Of a stretch of 7,291 bases of DNA, positions 1 through 5,709 are shown piece after piece; position 1 is the first letter of the stretch; each line of letters begins with the position of its first letter. The stretch spans positions 1 through 7,291 of the forward strand of contig JBAUHN010000270.1 of the NCBI GenBank assembly GCA_049680295.1. The letters run 5' to 3'. Made by a program: the position numbers and the translations under genes. The notes beneath the pieces are model-generated. The model searched no databases, was not told the DNA's origin, and saw only the letters and a program-made list of their open reading frames with translations. The stretch is from JBAUHN01 sp049680295. Lineage in GTDB: Bacteria; Pseudomonadota; Alphaproteobacteria; Rhodobacterales; Rhodobacteraceae.

Positions 1-2
1 CG

Positions 3-92
3 CCAAGCCTGATCGTGGCCTACTTCGACATCTTATCGGGTTGGATAAACGCGCCAAAGGGTCTGGTCACTTCGCGGTCTTTGCCGCACTAG
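3..92 (+). CDS. possible 3' end of an unidentified upstream gene (partial)
   Basis: A reading frame is open from the window edge to a TAG at 90-92 and encodes 29 residues beginning PSLIVAYFDILSGW. Its third codon positions are mostly G or C, like the real genes in this window, so it may be the C-terminus of a gene that starts outside. A second frame on the same strand is open from base 2 to a TAA at 122-124 (40 residues, ending FLASS) but has weaker codon bias. I do not recognise either peptide. At this length an open frame can occur by chance, so the call is weak. Either frame would leave only a short gap before the permease gene at 149. Confidence 0.28.
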   Translation, partial: PSLIVAYFDILSGWINAPKGLVTSRSLPH

Positions 93-148
93 GACGTCAG
101 CGCCAGTTTTTGGCATCCAGTTAAGCATAAGAAGGCCCCCTTAACTCA

Positions 149-1054
149 ATGGAACTTTGGATACCGATCACAATTTGCGCAGCATTTTTGCAAAACCTGC
201 GATCATCGCTGCAAAAGCACCTCAAAGGTGTGATGGGAACAACCGGCGCCACGTTCGTGCGTTTTGGCTTCGGAGTGCCCTTCGCGGCGCTTTATTGGTC
301 AATCCTGATATGGGGCATTGGCTATGACCTGCCGCAATTATCCGCGTATTTCGCCGTTTGGATGATGATCGGGGCGGTTGCGCAAATTGCAGCGACGTTT
401 TTGCTAGTGCATTTGTTCTCGCTGCGCAATTTCGCGGTAGGCAACGCCTATTCACGCACCGAGCCGATGCAGACGGCCATCTTCGCGTTTGTTTTGTTCG
501 GCGCGCAATTCAGCATTGGGGCGATTGCCGCGATTGTCATTGCGGTCTTTGGCGTGATGTTGATTTCGGTCGCACAAACCAAAATCACACCGCGATCTTT
601 GATCACTTCGGTTTTTAGCAAAACCGCCTTGATCGGCCTAAGTGCGGGCACCCTGTTCGGGCTGGCGGCAATCGGTTTTCAGACTGCCGCACGCAGTGTC
701 ATATCCGAGGTCTTTTTGGTGCAGGCCGCGACCACTCTGGTGATTGGCATTACCTTCCAGACCGTCCTGATGGGGCTGTTCATGATCGCAAAGGACCGCC
801 GCGAAATCATCCGTATCCGCAACGCATGGAAGCCCGCTTTGCTGGTCGGTTTTGTCGGCGCTACGGCGACCTTTGGCTGGTTTACTGCCTTTACTCTGCA
901 ACAGGCAGCATTGGTCAAAGTATTGGCGCAGGTTGAGATGCTTTTCAGTTTCGGGTCCAGCATTTTGATCTTCAAAGAAGTCATAAACCGGGCCGAGGTC
1001 ATGGGCTGTTTGCTGATTGTCGGCAGCATCATGTGTTTGGTTTTGTTTGGATAG
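149..1054 (+). CDS. DMT-superfamily (EamA-like) membrane transporter
   Basis: An inner-membrane permease of the drug/metabolite transporter superfamily; the substrate cannot be read from the sequence. The 301-residue product is almost entirely hydrophobic, with about ten predicted membrane segments. It divides into two EamA-like halves (roughly residues 5-140 and 155-300), which is the usual length and design. The second half ends with a family-typical pattern: Q261-V-E263 in a helix, then F275-K-E277, then a final glycine-containing helix (GCLLIVGSI). The ATG at 149 is preceded by AGAAGG at 130-135, a Shine-Dalgarno-like sequence with a rather long 13-base spacer. It is convergent with tmpB and separated from it by about 490 bases, so it is probably not part of the phosphonate locus. 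The family call is firm; a role as a metabolite exporter is only the usual assumption. Confidence 0.88.
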   Translation: MELWIPITICAAFLQNLRSSLQKHLKGVMGTTGATFVRFGFGVPFAALYWSILIWGIGYDLPQLSAYFAVWMMIGAVAQIAATFLLVHLFSLRNFAVGNAYSRTEPMQTAIFAFVLFGAQFSIGAIAAIVIAVFGVMLISVAQTKITPRSLITSVFSKTALIGLSAGTLFGLAAIGFQTAARSVISEVFLVQAATTLVIGITFQTVLMGLFMIAKDRREIIRIRNAWKPALLVGFVGATATFGWFTAFTLQQAALVKVLAQVEMLFSFGSSILIFKEVINRAEVMGCLLIVGSIMCLVLFG

Positions 1055-1332
1055 TGTCTTACGGGCGATCCCATTTTGGGCGCTCTATTTATCCGCGATG
1101 GCACACCCGATCTGTGAAGGTTTTTCAAGCTGCCTTGCCGACGTCATCGGACCACTGTTGTGCATGGATGGTTGCAACGGCTTGGCAAACGACTTTGATG
1201 TCGGGTTATGCGCGACTTGGTTCAATACAGGCCTTTTGGTATTTCGTGCCGCCATATGGATTTGCGGACGCCACAGCGAATGCCCTGTCAAAGCCCTCGT
1301 TTCCGGCTGTCTGCTATCACGATAGAGGCGAC

Positions 1333-1367
1333 AACCCTCAAAAACCTTGCGGGTTTTGAATAGGGTT
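1333..1367. terminator. stem-loop between convergent genes, possible bidirectional terminator
   Basis: The outer arms AACCCT (1333-1338) and AGGGTT (1362-1367) pair perfectly. Inside them CAAAAACC and GGGTTTTG pair with one internal mismatch around a TTGC loop, and a three-base bulge separates the two helices. Read on the minus strand, the inner part is AAAACC-CGCAA-GGTTTT, a perfect six-pair stem followed by another T. It lies about 280 bases past the permease stop and 175 bases past the tmpB stop, so a terminator role is plausible but not certain. There is no long U-tract on either side. Confidence 0.4.
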
Positions 1368-1504
1368 TGCCACTGCGTCAAACGACAAGATTTGTATCTG
1401 CTCCCAAAAGGAGAGTTTGTTACCCACCTTGAGGTTCATTTTTTATCAGAACAGGGGTAAGACCGGGACGTTCAAAGTTTATCGAACCAAATTCCAGAGT
1501 TAAG

Positions 1505-1525
1505 GCAACCCTTGGATAAGGGTGC
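1505..1525 (-). terminator. stem-loop just downstream of tmpB, candidate terminator
   Basis: ACCCTT (1508-1513) and AAGGGT (1518-1523) are perfect inverted repeats around a four-base GGAT loop. A flanking GC/GC pair extends the stem if one A is bulged. It begins 18 bases past the tmpB stop codon, where the terminator of the tmpAB transcript would be expected. No run of T follows on the minus strand, so it may instead act as an mRNA 3'-end stabilising hairpin or need another factor. Confidence 0.42.
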
Positions 1526-1542
1526 GGAAGTCCCCGGGCCAG

Positions 1543-2136
1543 CTATGATGGTGCAGAGTTTTCCGCATGGCGATCAACCAGCCGCTGAACCATCGGGGCA
1601 AAATGCCAGAAATCTGGTGTTTCCATGTTCGGACGCTTGCCTGCGTCATCAAGATAACGCACCGCGACTATTTGTTCGACGTTCGGGATTTTTTCAAATG
1701 CGGCGACTTCGTCCGCAGTCATCGGTCCGCCCTGCAAACTAAGCGAATGCACCGAAGCCTCCGACAGGCGGTTGAAATATTCAGGTTTGGTTGCACAAAG
1801 ATAGCGTTTGGCAGCAACGTGATAACGGGCACAATCCGTTACGATACGGGGAAAAAACCGCTCCAGCACCTCGGCACCCGCATCCTCGTGATGGCGGTCT
1901 TCGGTATCCTCCATCGAAAAGGTGCCAAATTCGCTGGTGAAATGGCCAATGTCGTGCAGCAACGCGCCGATAATAATTTCCTCAGGCTGGTTGTTCTGCT
2001 GCGCGATGGTGGCCCCTTGCAGCATGTGCTGGCCCATGGTCACAGGTTCGCCCAGATACTCCTCGCCGCCGCGTCTTTCGAAGATCGAGCCAAGAAAATC
2101 CACAATGGTGTCGTTGGTTAGGTCAACAGCCCTCAT
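1543..2136 (-). CDS. tmpB: TmpB-like HD-domain mixed-valent diiron oxygenase (C-P bond cleaving)
   Basis: Predicted to cleave the C-P bond of (R)-1-hydroxy-2-(trimethylammonio)ethylphosphonate with O2, giving glycine betaine and phosphate, in the cytoplasm. The 197-residue protein has the HD fold used by PhnZ and MIOX rather than by hydrolytic HD phosphatases. The PhnZ metal ligands (H34, H58, D59, H80, H104, D161) map with near-constant offset to H37, H61-D62, H83 (in H-H-E-D-A-G), H106 and D163 (in R-Y-L-D-D). PhnZ's gating pair Y24/E27 maps to Y27/E30. The start ATG overlaps the tmpA stop as ATGA, and a strong GGAGG lies seven bases upstream inside tmpA, so the two are translationally coupled. 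Pairing with a two-domain GBBH-like dioxygenase, rather than a PhyH-type PhnY*, is why I call TmpB rather than PhnZ. Automated annotation would likely say only 'HD domain / phosphohydrolase'. Confidence 0.83.
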   Translation of the reverse strand: MRAVDLTNDTIVDFLGSIFERRGGEEYLGEPVTMGQHMLQGATIAQQNNQPEEIIIGALLHDIGHFTSEFGTFSMEDTEDRHHEDAGAEVLERFFPRIVTDCARYHVAAKRYLCATKPEYFNRLSEASVHSLSLQGGPMTADEVAAFEKIPNVEQIVAVRYLDDAGKRPNMETPDFWHFAPMVQRLVDRHAENSAPS

Positions 2137-3278
2137 TCTGCGGCCTCCATTGCTGTTTCGCGCTGCATGGCGTCATAGGTGGATCGCAACCCGTCTTTGT
2201 CGGCATAACATCCTTGAAACCAGCGCGTGCCTGCCCCTGCATATCCTTTACGCGCATGCAAAACGCGGGTGTTGTCCACAATAAAGGCTTCACCGGGTTC
2301 GAGACGAAACGTAACTTCCATCGCTGCGTCGTCGATGATTTCGCCCAAGCGGCGGTAAGCCGCGTAATAGGTTGGCATTTTGTCGAATGGCACATCGGTC
2401 ACGGCAGCCATGGATCGGTTATTAAAGCGCAGGCCGATCAATTCGCCATCAGGGGCCAGTTCGATCATCGGGCGGCGCGACGTCAGACAAACACCTGCTT
2501 CGCCTGCATATTCAAAGCGTGCACAATGATTGGCCAGTACGTTAAAATAATCTTCGTTTTCATCGCGCAAGCGCAAAGCGGCGGCAAAGCCGTCAACAAC
2601 CATGTTTTCGCCCCCTGCTGCCGTGCTTTCGAGACAGTACAGCACTTGAAGGGTCGGTACCGGATCGCGGTAGGGATTATCTGTGTGCGCCTGCAGGCCA
2701 AGGCCTGTGAACGCCAGATTGGTCGGGTTGACCTGTGTACGCACCTCGAATTTGCGGCCGTAATTTGTGTCGCGCACATGTCCGAACCAATCAACAATAC
2801 GAAACAACGCGCCGTCCTCGACAGGGCCGCCGATCACTTTGCCGAACCCATAGCGCGTTACCTTTCCCAGCCAGTCGCGCAAGGCCCCGCCGCCTGCGTC
2901 CAGCGCTGTGAAATCGCCTGTCGGGACGTCATCGTTCAGGCCGGCGTCCCAGGTTTTGATCGCGTCACTGGTCCAACCACGCTGGCGCGCGCCCTGCCCG
3001 TCATAGGCATGCTCTTCGAGCCAGCCGACATCATAAGGCACAGACTTGCCCTCTGGCGCGAAGGTCACTGTCAAGAGGTTCCCTGCAAGGTTCGCGTCCA
3101 GGATATGAGTATCGGCTGGAATATCACGCAGCGCGATCAAGCGCTGTCCGTTGCCCAACGCGCGGGTTTCGGGATCAGGGGCATTATCACGCAGCCAGAT
3201 CGCGTGAAACCTCAGATCGCCATTTTGTGTCGACAGAGTTAGAAAATGCCCGGCGGGATCTATACTTACAAAAGCCAT
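2133..3278 (-). CDS. tmpA: TmpA-like Fe(II)/2-oxoglutarate dioxygenase (trimethylaminoethylphosphonate hydroxylase)
   Basis: Predicted to hydroxylate C1 of 2-(trimethylammonio)ethylphosphonate using Fe(II), 2-oxoglutarate and O2, making the substrate for TmpB. The 381-residue protein has the two-domain layout of gamma-butyrobetaine hydroxylases: an N-terminal small domain (about 1-95, with WLRDN at 28-32) and a C-terminal TauD/TfdA double-stranded beta-helix. The iron triad is H198-T-D200 and H341 (in RVLHARKGY), and R352 is the likely 2-oxoglutarate-binding arginine. The zinc-binding cysteines that follow WLRDN in animal BBOX are absent here (A-P-D-P-E-T instead). The ATG at 3278 has AAAGG six bases upstream. 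It is the first gene of the tmpAB unit and divergent from the LysR gene. The main alternative is a true gamma-butyrobetaine or trimethyllysine hydroxylase; the coupled PhnZ-like partner argues strongly against that. Confidence 0.83.
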   Translation of the reverse strand: MAFVSIDPAGHFLTLSTQNGDLRFHAIWLRDNAPDPETRALGNGQRLIALRDIPADTHILDANLAGNLLTVTFAPEGKSVPYDVGWLEEHAYDGQGARQRGWTSDAIKTWDAGLNDDVPTGDFTALDAGGGALRDWLGKVTRYGFGKVIGGPVEDGALFRIVDWFGHVRDTNYGRKFEVRTQVNPTNLAFTGLGLQAHTDNPYRDPVPTLQVLYCLESTAAGGENMVVDGFAAALRLRDENEDYFNVLANHCARFEYAGEAGVCLTSRRPMIELAPDGELIGLRFNNRSMAAVTDVPFDKMPTYYAAYRRLGEIIDDAAMEVTFRLEPGEAFIVDNTRVLHARKGYAGAGTRWFQGCYADKDGLRSTYDAMQRETAMEAAE

Positions 3279-3306
3279 GTCGTGCCTTTCGGGAAGATGA
3301 ATTCAT

Positions 3307-3335
3307 GCGACAAGCTGGCCGTGTTAATGTATAAT
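3307..3335 (+). promoter_or_regulatory. putative sigma70-like promoter of the LysR gene
   Basis: TATAAT at 3330-3335 is a perfect -10 consensus, preceded at 17 bases by GCGACA (3307-3312), which matches four of six -35 positions. Transcription would start near 3342, giving a leader of about 34 bases before the ATG at 3376. The -10 overlaps the left arm of the inverted repeat at 3331-3352, an arrangement that would give autorepression when the regulator is bound. On the opposite strand TATACA (3328-3333) could be a -10 for tmpA, with no good -35, but that is much less certain. Confidence 0.45.
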
Positions 3336-3352
3336 TGCAAATCAGTAATTAT
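3331..3352. promoter_or_regulatory. LysR-type operator candidate A (inverted repeat)
   Basis: The arms ATAATTGC (3331-3338) and GTAATTAT (3345-3352) are inverted repeats with one mismatch in eight, around AAATCA. A T-N11-A LysR box runs from T3336 to A3348. It sits in the 97-base gap between the divergent tmpA and LysR genes, the usual place for a LysR-family binding site, and overlaps the probable LysR-gene promoter. Confidence 0.5.
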
Positions 3353-3360
3353 CTTACTGA
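3342..3360. promoter_or_regulatory. operator candidate B (perfect inverted repeat overlapping A)
   Basis: TCAGTAA (3342-3348) and TTACTGA (3354-3360) form a perfect seven-base inverted repeat with a five-base TTATC centre. It shares bases 3342-3352 with repeat A, so the two dyads are offset by about one helical turn (centres near 3341.5 and 3351). This spacing fits a LysR tetramer touching adjacent sites on the same face of the helix. It ends 15 bases before the LysR-gene ATG. Confidence 0.42.
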
Positions 3361-3375
3361 GCATTGGTATTTCTA

Positions 3376-4230
3376 ATGGAAAAAAGTCAATTCAAACTTC
3401 CACCACTTGAATGGATCCGCGCATTCGAAGCAGCGGCGCGCTGCGGTAGCTTTACCGCTGCGGCTGTGGAAACAGGCCTCACACAGCCCGCGATCAGTCA
3501 ACGGATCGGGCAGTTGGAGCAACGGTTGGGTACGGCGTTATTCGTGCGGCAGGCGCGGTCCATCGCCCTCACGACCGATGGCGAAGCGTGGCTACCCCAT
3601 GTACAATCTGCCCTTGGCGCGATGCGCGACAGTTCCGAGGCACTTTTTGGCGCAGGGCGCAAAAAGCTGACGATTTCTGCAAGCCAATCAGTGATCGATC
3701 TATGGTTGCAAGCGCGCTTAAGTCAGTTTTGCGACATTGCGGGCGGGGAACTGTCAATCCAAACTATGGTGGTGGGCGCGTATGATCCACCAAAAAACGA
3801 CGTCATCGGCATTCGCTATGGTTCCGGATCTTGGGCAAGTGCCTACAAGTTGCCACTCTATGACGAACAAATGGCGGTCATGGCCGCACCGGAACTGGCG
3901 CGCCGTAAAGACCATTGGGAAAACTGGCCGCGCATCGCGTGTTCCGGATCGCGCCCCGGATGGAATGACTGGATCAAGCAATACAATACGTCGACAACAC
4001 CGGTTCCCGGTTACCGGTTCGATACATTCCTTTCCGCTCTGGGTGCTGCGCGCGCGGGTTTGGGTGTCGTCGTCGGGTCTTTGCCTTTATGCGCGGCCGA
4101 CCTTGCCGCAGGTCGTTTGGAGAAACTCAGCGACGATACATTGGATCATCACGAAACTTATTGGCTAATAGCTGAAAAGGAAGCCGTGACACGGAACCAA
4201 TGGGACCAAATCACAACCTTGATCTCGTGA
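3376..4230 (+). CDS. LysR-family (GcvA-like) transcriptional regulator
   Basis: Likely the local regulator of tmpAB. The 284-residue product has an N-terminal winged helix-turn-helix of the LysR type (about residues 8-67). It opens with the GcvA-like PPLEWIRAFEAAARCGSFT, followed by the recognition-helix pattern TQPAISQRIGQLE and the usual RLGTALF. A LysR substrate-binding domain (about 90-284) completes it. Length is normal. I choose the ATG at 3376; a longer version could begin at TTG 3364, but its four extra residues lie before the conserved start. No strong Shine-Dalgarno sequence precedes either start. Divergent orientation from tmpA with operator-like dyads between them suggests it controls both itself and tmpAB. 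The inducer is unknown; the phosphonate or its product glycine betaine would be reasonable guesses. Confidence 0.85.
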   Translation: MEKSQFKLPPLEWIRAFEAAARCGSFTAAAVETGLTQPAISQRIGQLEQRLGTALFVRQARSIALTTDGEAWLPHVQSALGAMRDSSEALFGAGRKKLTISASQSVIDLWLQARLSQFCDIAGGELSIQTMVVGAYDPPKNDVIGIRYGSGSWASAYKLPLYDEQMAVMAAPELARRKDHWENWPRIACSGSRPGWNDWIKQYNTSTTPVPGYRFDTFLSALGAARAGLGVVVGSLPLCAADLAAGRLEKLSDDTLDHHETYWLIAEKEAVTRNQWDQITTLIS

Positions 4231-4338
4231 CAGCAGACCCCGCAGAGCACGCCAAAATTTACAGCTTGTGACATGCTCGAATTCTGGAAGCAGGCATTGG
4301 CGCAGAAACAACGAAAGGTCACTCCGTCCCACATAGCG

Positions 4339-4773
4339 GCCACAAAGCACCAGCACTTGGAACGAGGTCAGAGCGGTTCGCTTTACGGTTTCTCTGTCGC
4401 TCCCTTTGAACGGCCATCGCGGGTTGAATACGTACTTAACCGTTTGCGCGAACAAAAAACTGACTGACATCGCAGCACCGGATGCCAATGACCGCCGGGA
4501 CGGGGTAAGGGGCTTGGGTACAGTCGCTTGATGATGCCATTGCGTAGAATCACGGCTTGGGGCGCGGAGGCGCTTGTCGTATCCCTTGGAGTAGATGCAA
4601 ATAAGGACGACCCGATCTGCTTTTTTAAGCTGGAAAGCGACGATTTCACCGATGCAGGCCGCCGGATCGGACGGATGAAAGGGCCAACCCTGTTCTGTAA
4701 AGAAGGTGGCCATGCGATCGAGGCGGTGGGCGTAAACACTGTCAACGTTCTGGAAGGGTTCAAGGATGGGTAA
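4339..4773 (+). pseudogene. degenerate acetylpolyamine amidohydrolase / histone deacetylase-family gene, internal deletion and frameshifts
   Basis: Intact members (about 340 residues) are zinc deacylases acting on acetylated polyamines. Here only the two ends remain. The N-terminal piece reads LYGFSVAPFERPSRVEYVLN then RLREQK, matching the family's LYGGELVPPFE-type start. It is in frame from an ATG at 4273 to a stop at 4465-4467, although the first ~22 codons show no likeness. One extra A in the six-A run at 4454-4459 causes the stop; the next frame continues LTDIAAPDA. About 200 residues, including the HH and DxH metal and catalytic motifs, are missing. The C-terminal piece resumes near 4521 (QSLDDAIA), shifts frame again near 4542, then runs RRITAWGAEALVVSLGVD ... 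DPI-FFKL ... EGGHAIEAVGVN to the stop at 4771-4773. The zinc-ligand Asp in GVD survives, but the catalytic Tyr of EGGY is His. It cannot encode an active enzyme. Confidence 0.75.
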
Positions 4774-4899
4774 CGTCTCCTTCGCGGTAACTTAGGGTCA
4801 GGACCCATTAATCCTGCCGCTTCCTGCCTCCGGCCGCGTCGGTGTAAAAGCGCACGACAACCGCCACGCAAGCGCATACATCAGACAGCGCGTTTCAAG
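4774..4899. other. short convergent gap with a palindromic element
   Basis: This gap lies between the dead deacetylase (+) and the last permease gene (-). It contains the palindrome GGGTC-AG-GACCC (4795-4806), overlapped by the dyad CAGGA (4799-4803) / TCCTG (4812-4816). On the minus strand GCGC arms near 4847-4875 are followed by TTTT and might be a weak terminator for the ABC operon. None of these is strong enough to assign a role. Confidence 0.3.
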
Positions 4900-5709
4900 T
4901 TAACGGCGCATGGCGACAAGACCTGCAAAGAGCGATCTGGTGATTGCTATCGATGCGACAATGACAATCAGGACAACGGAAATCGCCGCAATTGCCGGAT
5001 CAATGTTGTCGCGCAGCCCCATCCACATCAGGCGGGGCAGCGTCACGGCATCGACCGAGGTGATAAAGATGGTGACGGCAATCTCCTCCCAAGACAAAAC
5101 AAAGGTCAGGAAAAATGAGACGATCAAACCAAAGCGGATGTTTGGCAGAATGACCTTAGTGATCCGGGTCGCAAGACTGGCCCCCATGGCACGGGCCGCC
5201 AGATCAATGCGCCTGTCAACTTGTGACAGCGAAACAGAGATCAATACAACGGCAAAAGGCGCGATCATCACCGAGTGCGCCAGTACAACACCTGTCATCG
5301 TATCATAGGCAATCACATCATTGTACTGGCTGAGGGTTATCAGGAAAAAGTAAAGCGTCAACGCCGATACGACCGGCGGGGCGACCATCGGCAGCAACGC
5401 GATGCCCATTAAAATCCCGGTAAAACGGGGCCGCAACATCCAAATACCAAGCGCAAACAGCAGCCCCAAAAACGTGGACAACACAGCACTCAGAAACCCG
5501 ACGCGGACCGAAAGCCAGATTCCGTTTAGCCATGTCGGGTTCTCGATCAAGGTTCGGTAATGGCGCAAAGACCATTCATCCGTGGGAACCGACAGGAACC
5601 GCTTTGGCGTGAAAGACACCGGCACGACCGCCAGCAATGGCATCATCAAGAAAATGGCGACCAATGCGGCAAGAATGGCGGCCAGCAGGCCGGGGCGCAA
5701 CGTGGTCAT
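4900..5709 (-). CDS. ABC transporter permease, PotC-like (spermidine/putrescine/phosphonate type)
   Basis: One of two inner-membrane subunits of a binding-protein-dependent importer. The 269-residue protein has about six hydrophobic segments. A BPD_transp_1 EAA loop at about 169-191 (D-L-A-A-R-A-M-G-A-S ... V-I-L-P-N) would contact the ATPase. The C-terminal pattern LSWEEIAVTIF ... TLPRLMW ... NIDPAIAAISV is typical of the PotC/PhnV-like branch. Its ATG overlaps the stop of the upstream permease as ATGA, with GGGGAG about six bases before it, so the two are co-translated. It is the last gene of the operon; no ATPase follows. The substrate cannot be read from the permease: polyamines, aminoethylphosphonate-like compounds and other small cations are carried by this class. 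Confidence 0.87.
   Translation of the reverse strand: MTTLRPGLLAAILAALVAIFLMMPLLAVVPVSFTPKRFLSVPTDEWSLRHYRTLIENPTWLNGIWLSVRVGFLSAVLSTFLGLLFALGIWMLRPRFTGILMGIALLPMVAPPVVSALTLYFFLITLSQYNDVIAYDTMTGVVLAHSVMIAPFAVVLISVSLSQVDRRIDLAARAMGASLATRITKVILPNIRFGLIVSFFLTFVLSWEEIAVTIFITSVDAVTLPRLMWMGLRDNIDPAIAAISVVLIVIVASIAITRSLFAGLVAMRR

Larger units (their letters stand above)
1055..1542. other. convergent intergenic region, no recognisable gene
   Basis: About 490 bases lie between the stop of the DMT permease (+) and the stop of tmpB (-). Several frames are open for about 100 codons on both strands, but their translations are rich in Cys, Trp, His and Arg, show no domain I recognise and lack a convincing ribosome binding site, so I treat them as noncoding. 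The region holds two notable stem-loops, at 1333-1367 and 1505-1525, annotated separately. No tRNA-like or insertion-sequence structure was seen. Confidence 0.55.

Noticed and set aside
1017..1359. Overlapping open frames of about 100 codons after the permease gene on the plus strand, and a similar one on the minus strand (1085-1381)
   Set aside because: Two plus frames and one minus frame are open over the same bases, their compositions look noncoding, no ribosome binding site is convincing, and one starts inside the permease gene.
1401..1413. CTCC-CAAAA-GGAG hairpin
   Set aside because: A four-pair stem that can occur by chance and has no poly-T tail.
1943..1960. Reading the HD protein as a conventional hydrolytic phosphohydrolase
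   Set aside because: The ligand set plus the Y27/E30 pair matches the PhnZ-type diiron oxygenases, and it is translationally coupled to a dioxygenase.
2214..3242. Long 342-codon open frame on the plus strand
   Set aside because: It is antisense to tmpA, whose product has clear domains and catalytic residues. The plus-strand translation is rich in Cys, His and Arg and matches no family I know.
4847..4875. GCGC arms followed by TTTT on the minus strand as the terminator of the ABC operon
   Set aside because: Only four pairs with a long 18-base interval; too weak to annotate as a separate feature.
4165..4877. Minus-strand frames of 164-182 codons across the LysR-permease gap
   Set aside because: They lie antisense to the deacetylase remnant, whose plus-strand pieces show family motifs, and their translations have low-complexity basic composition.
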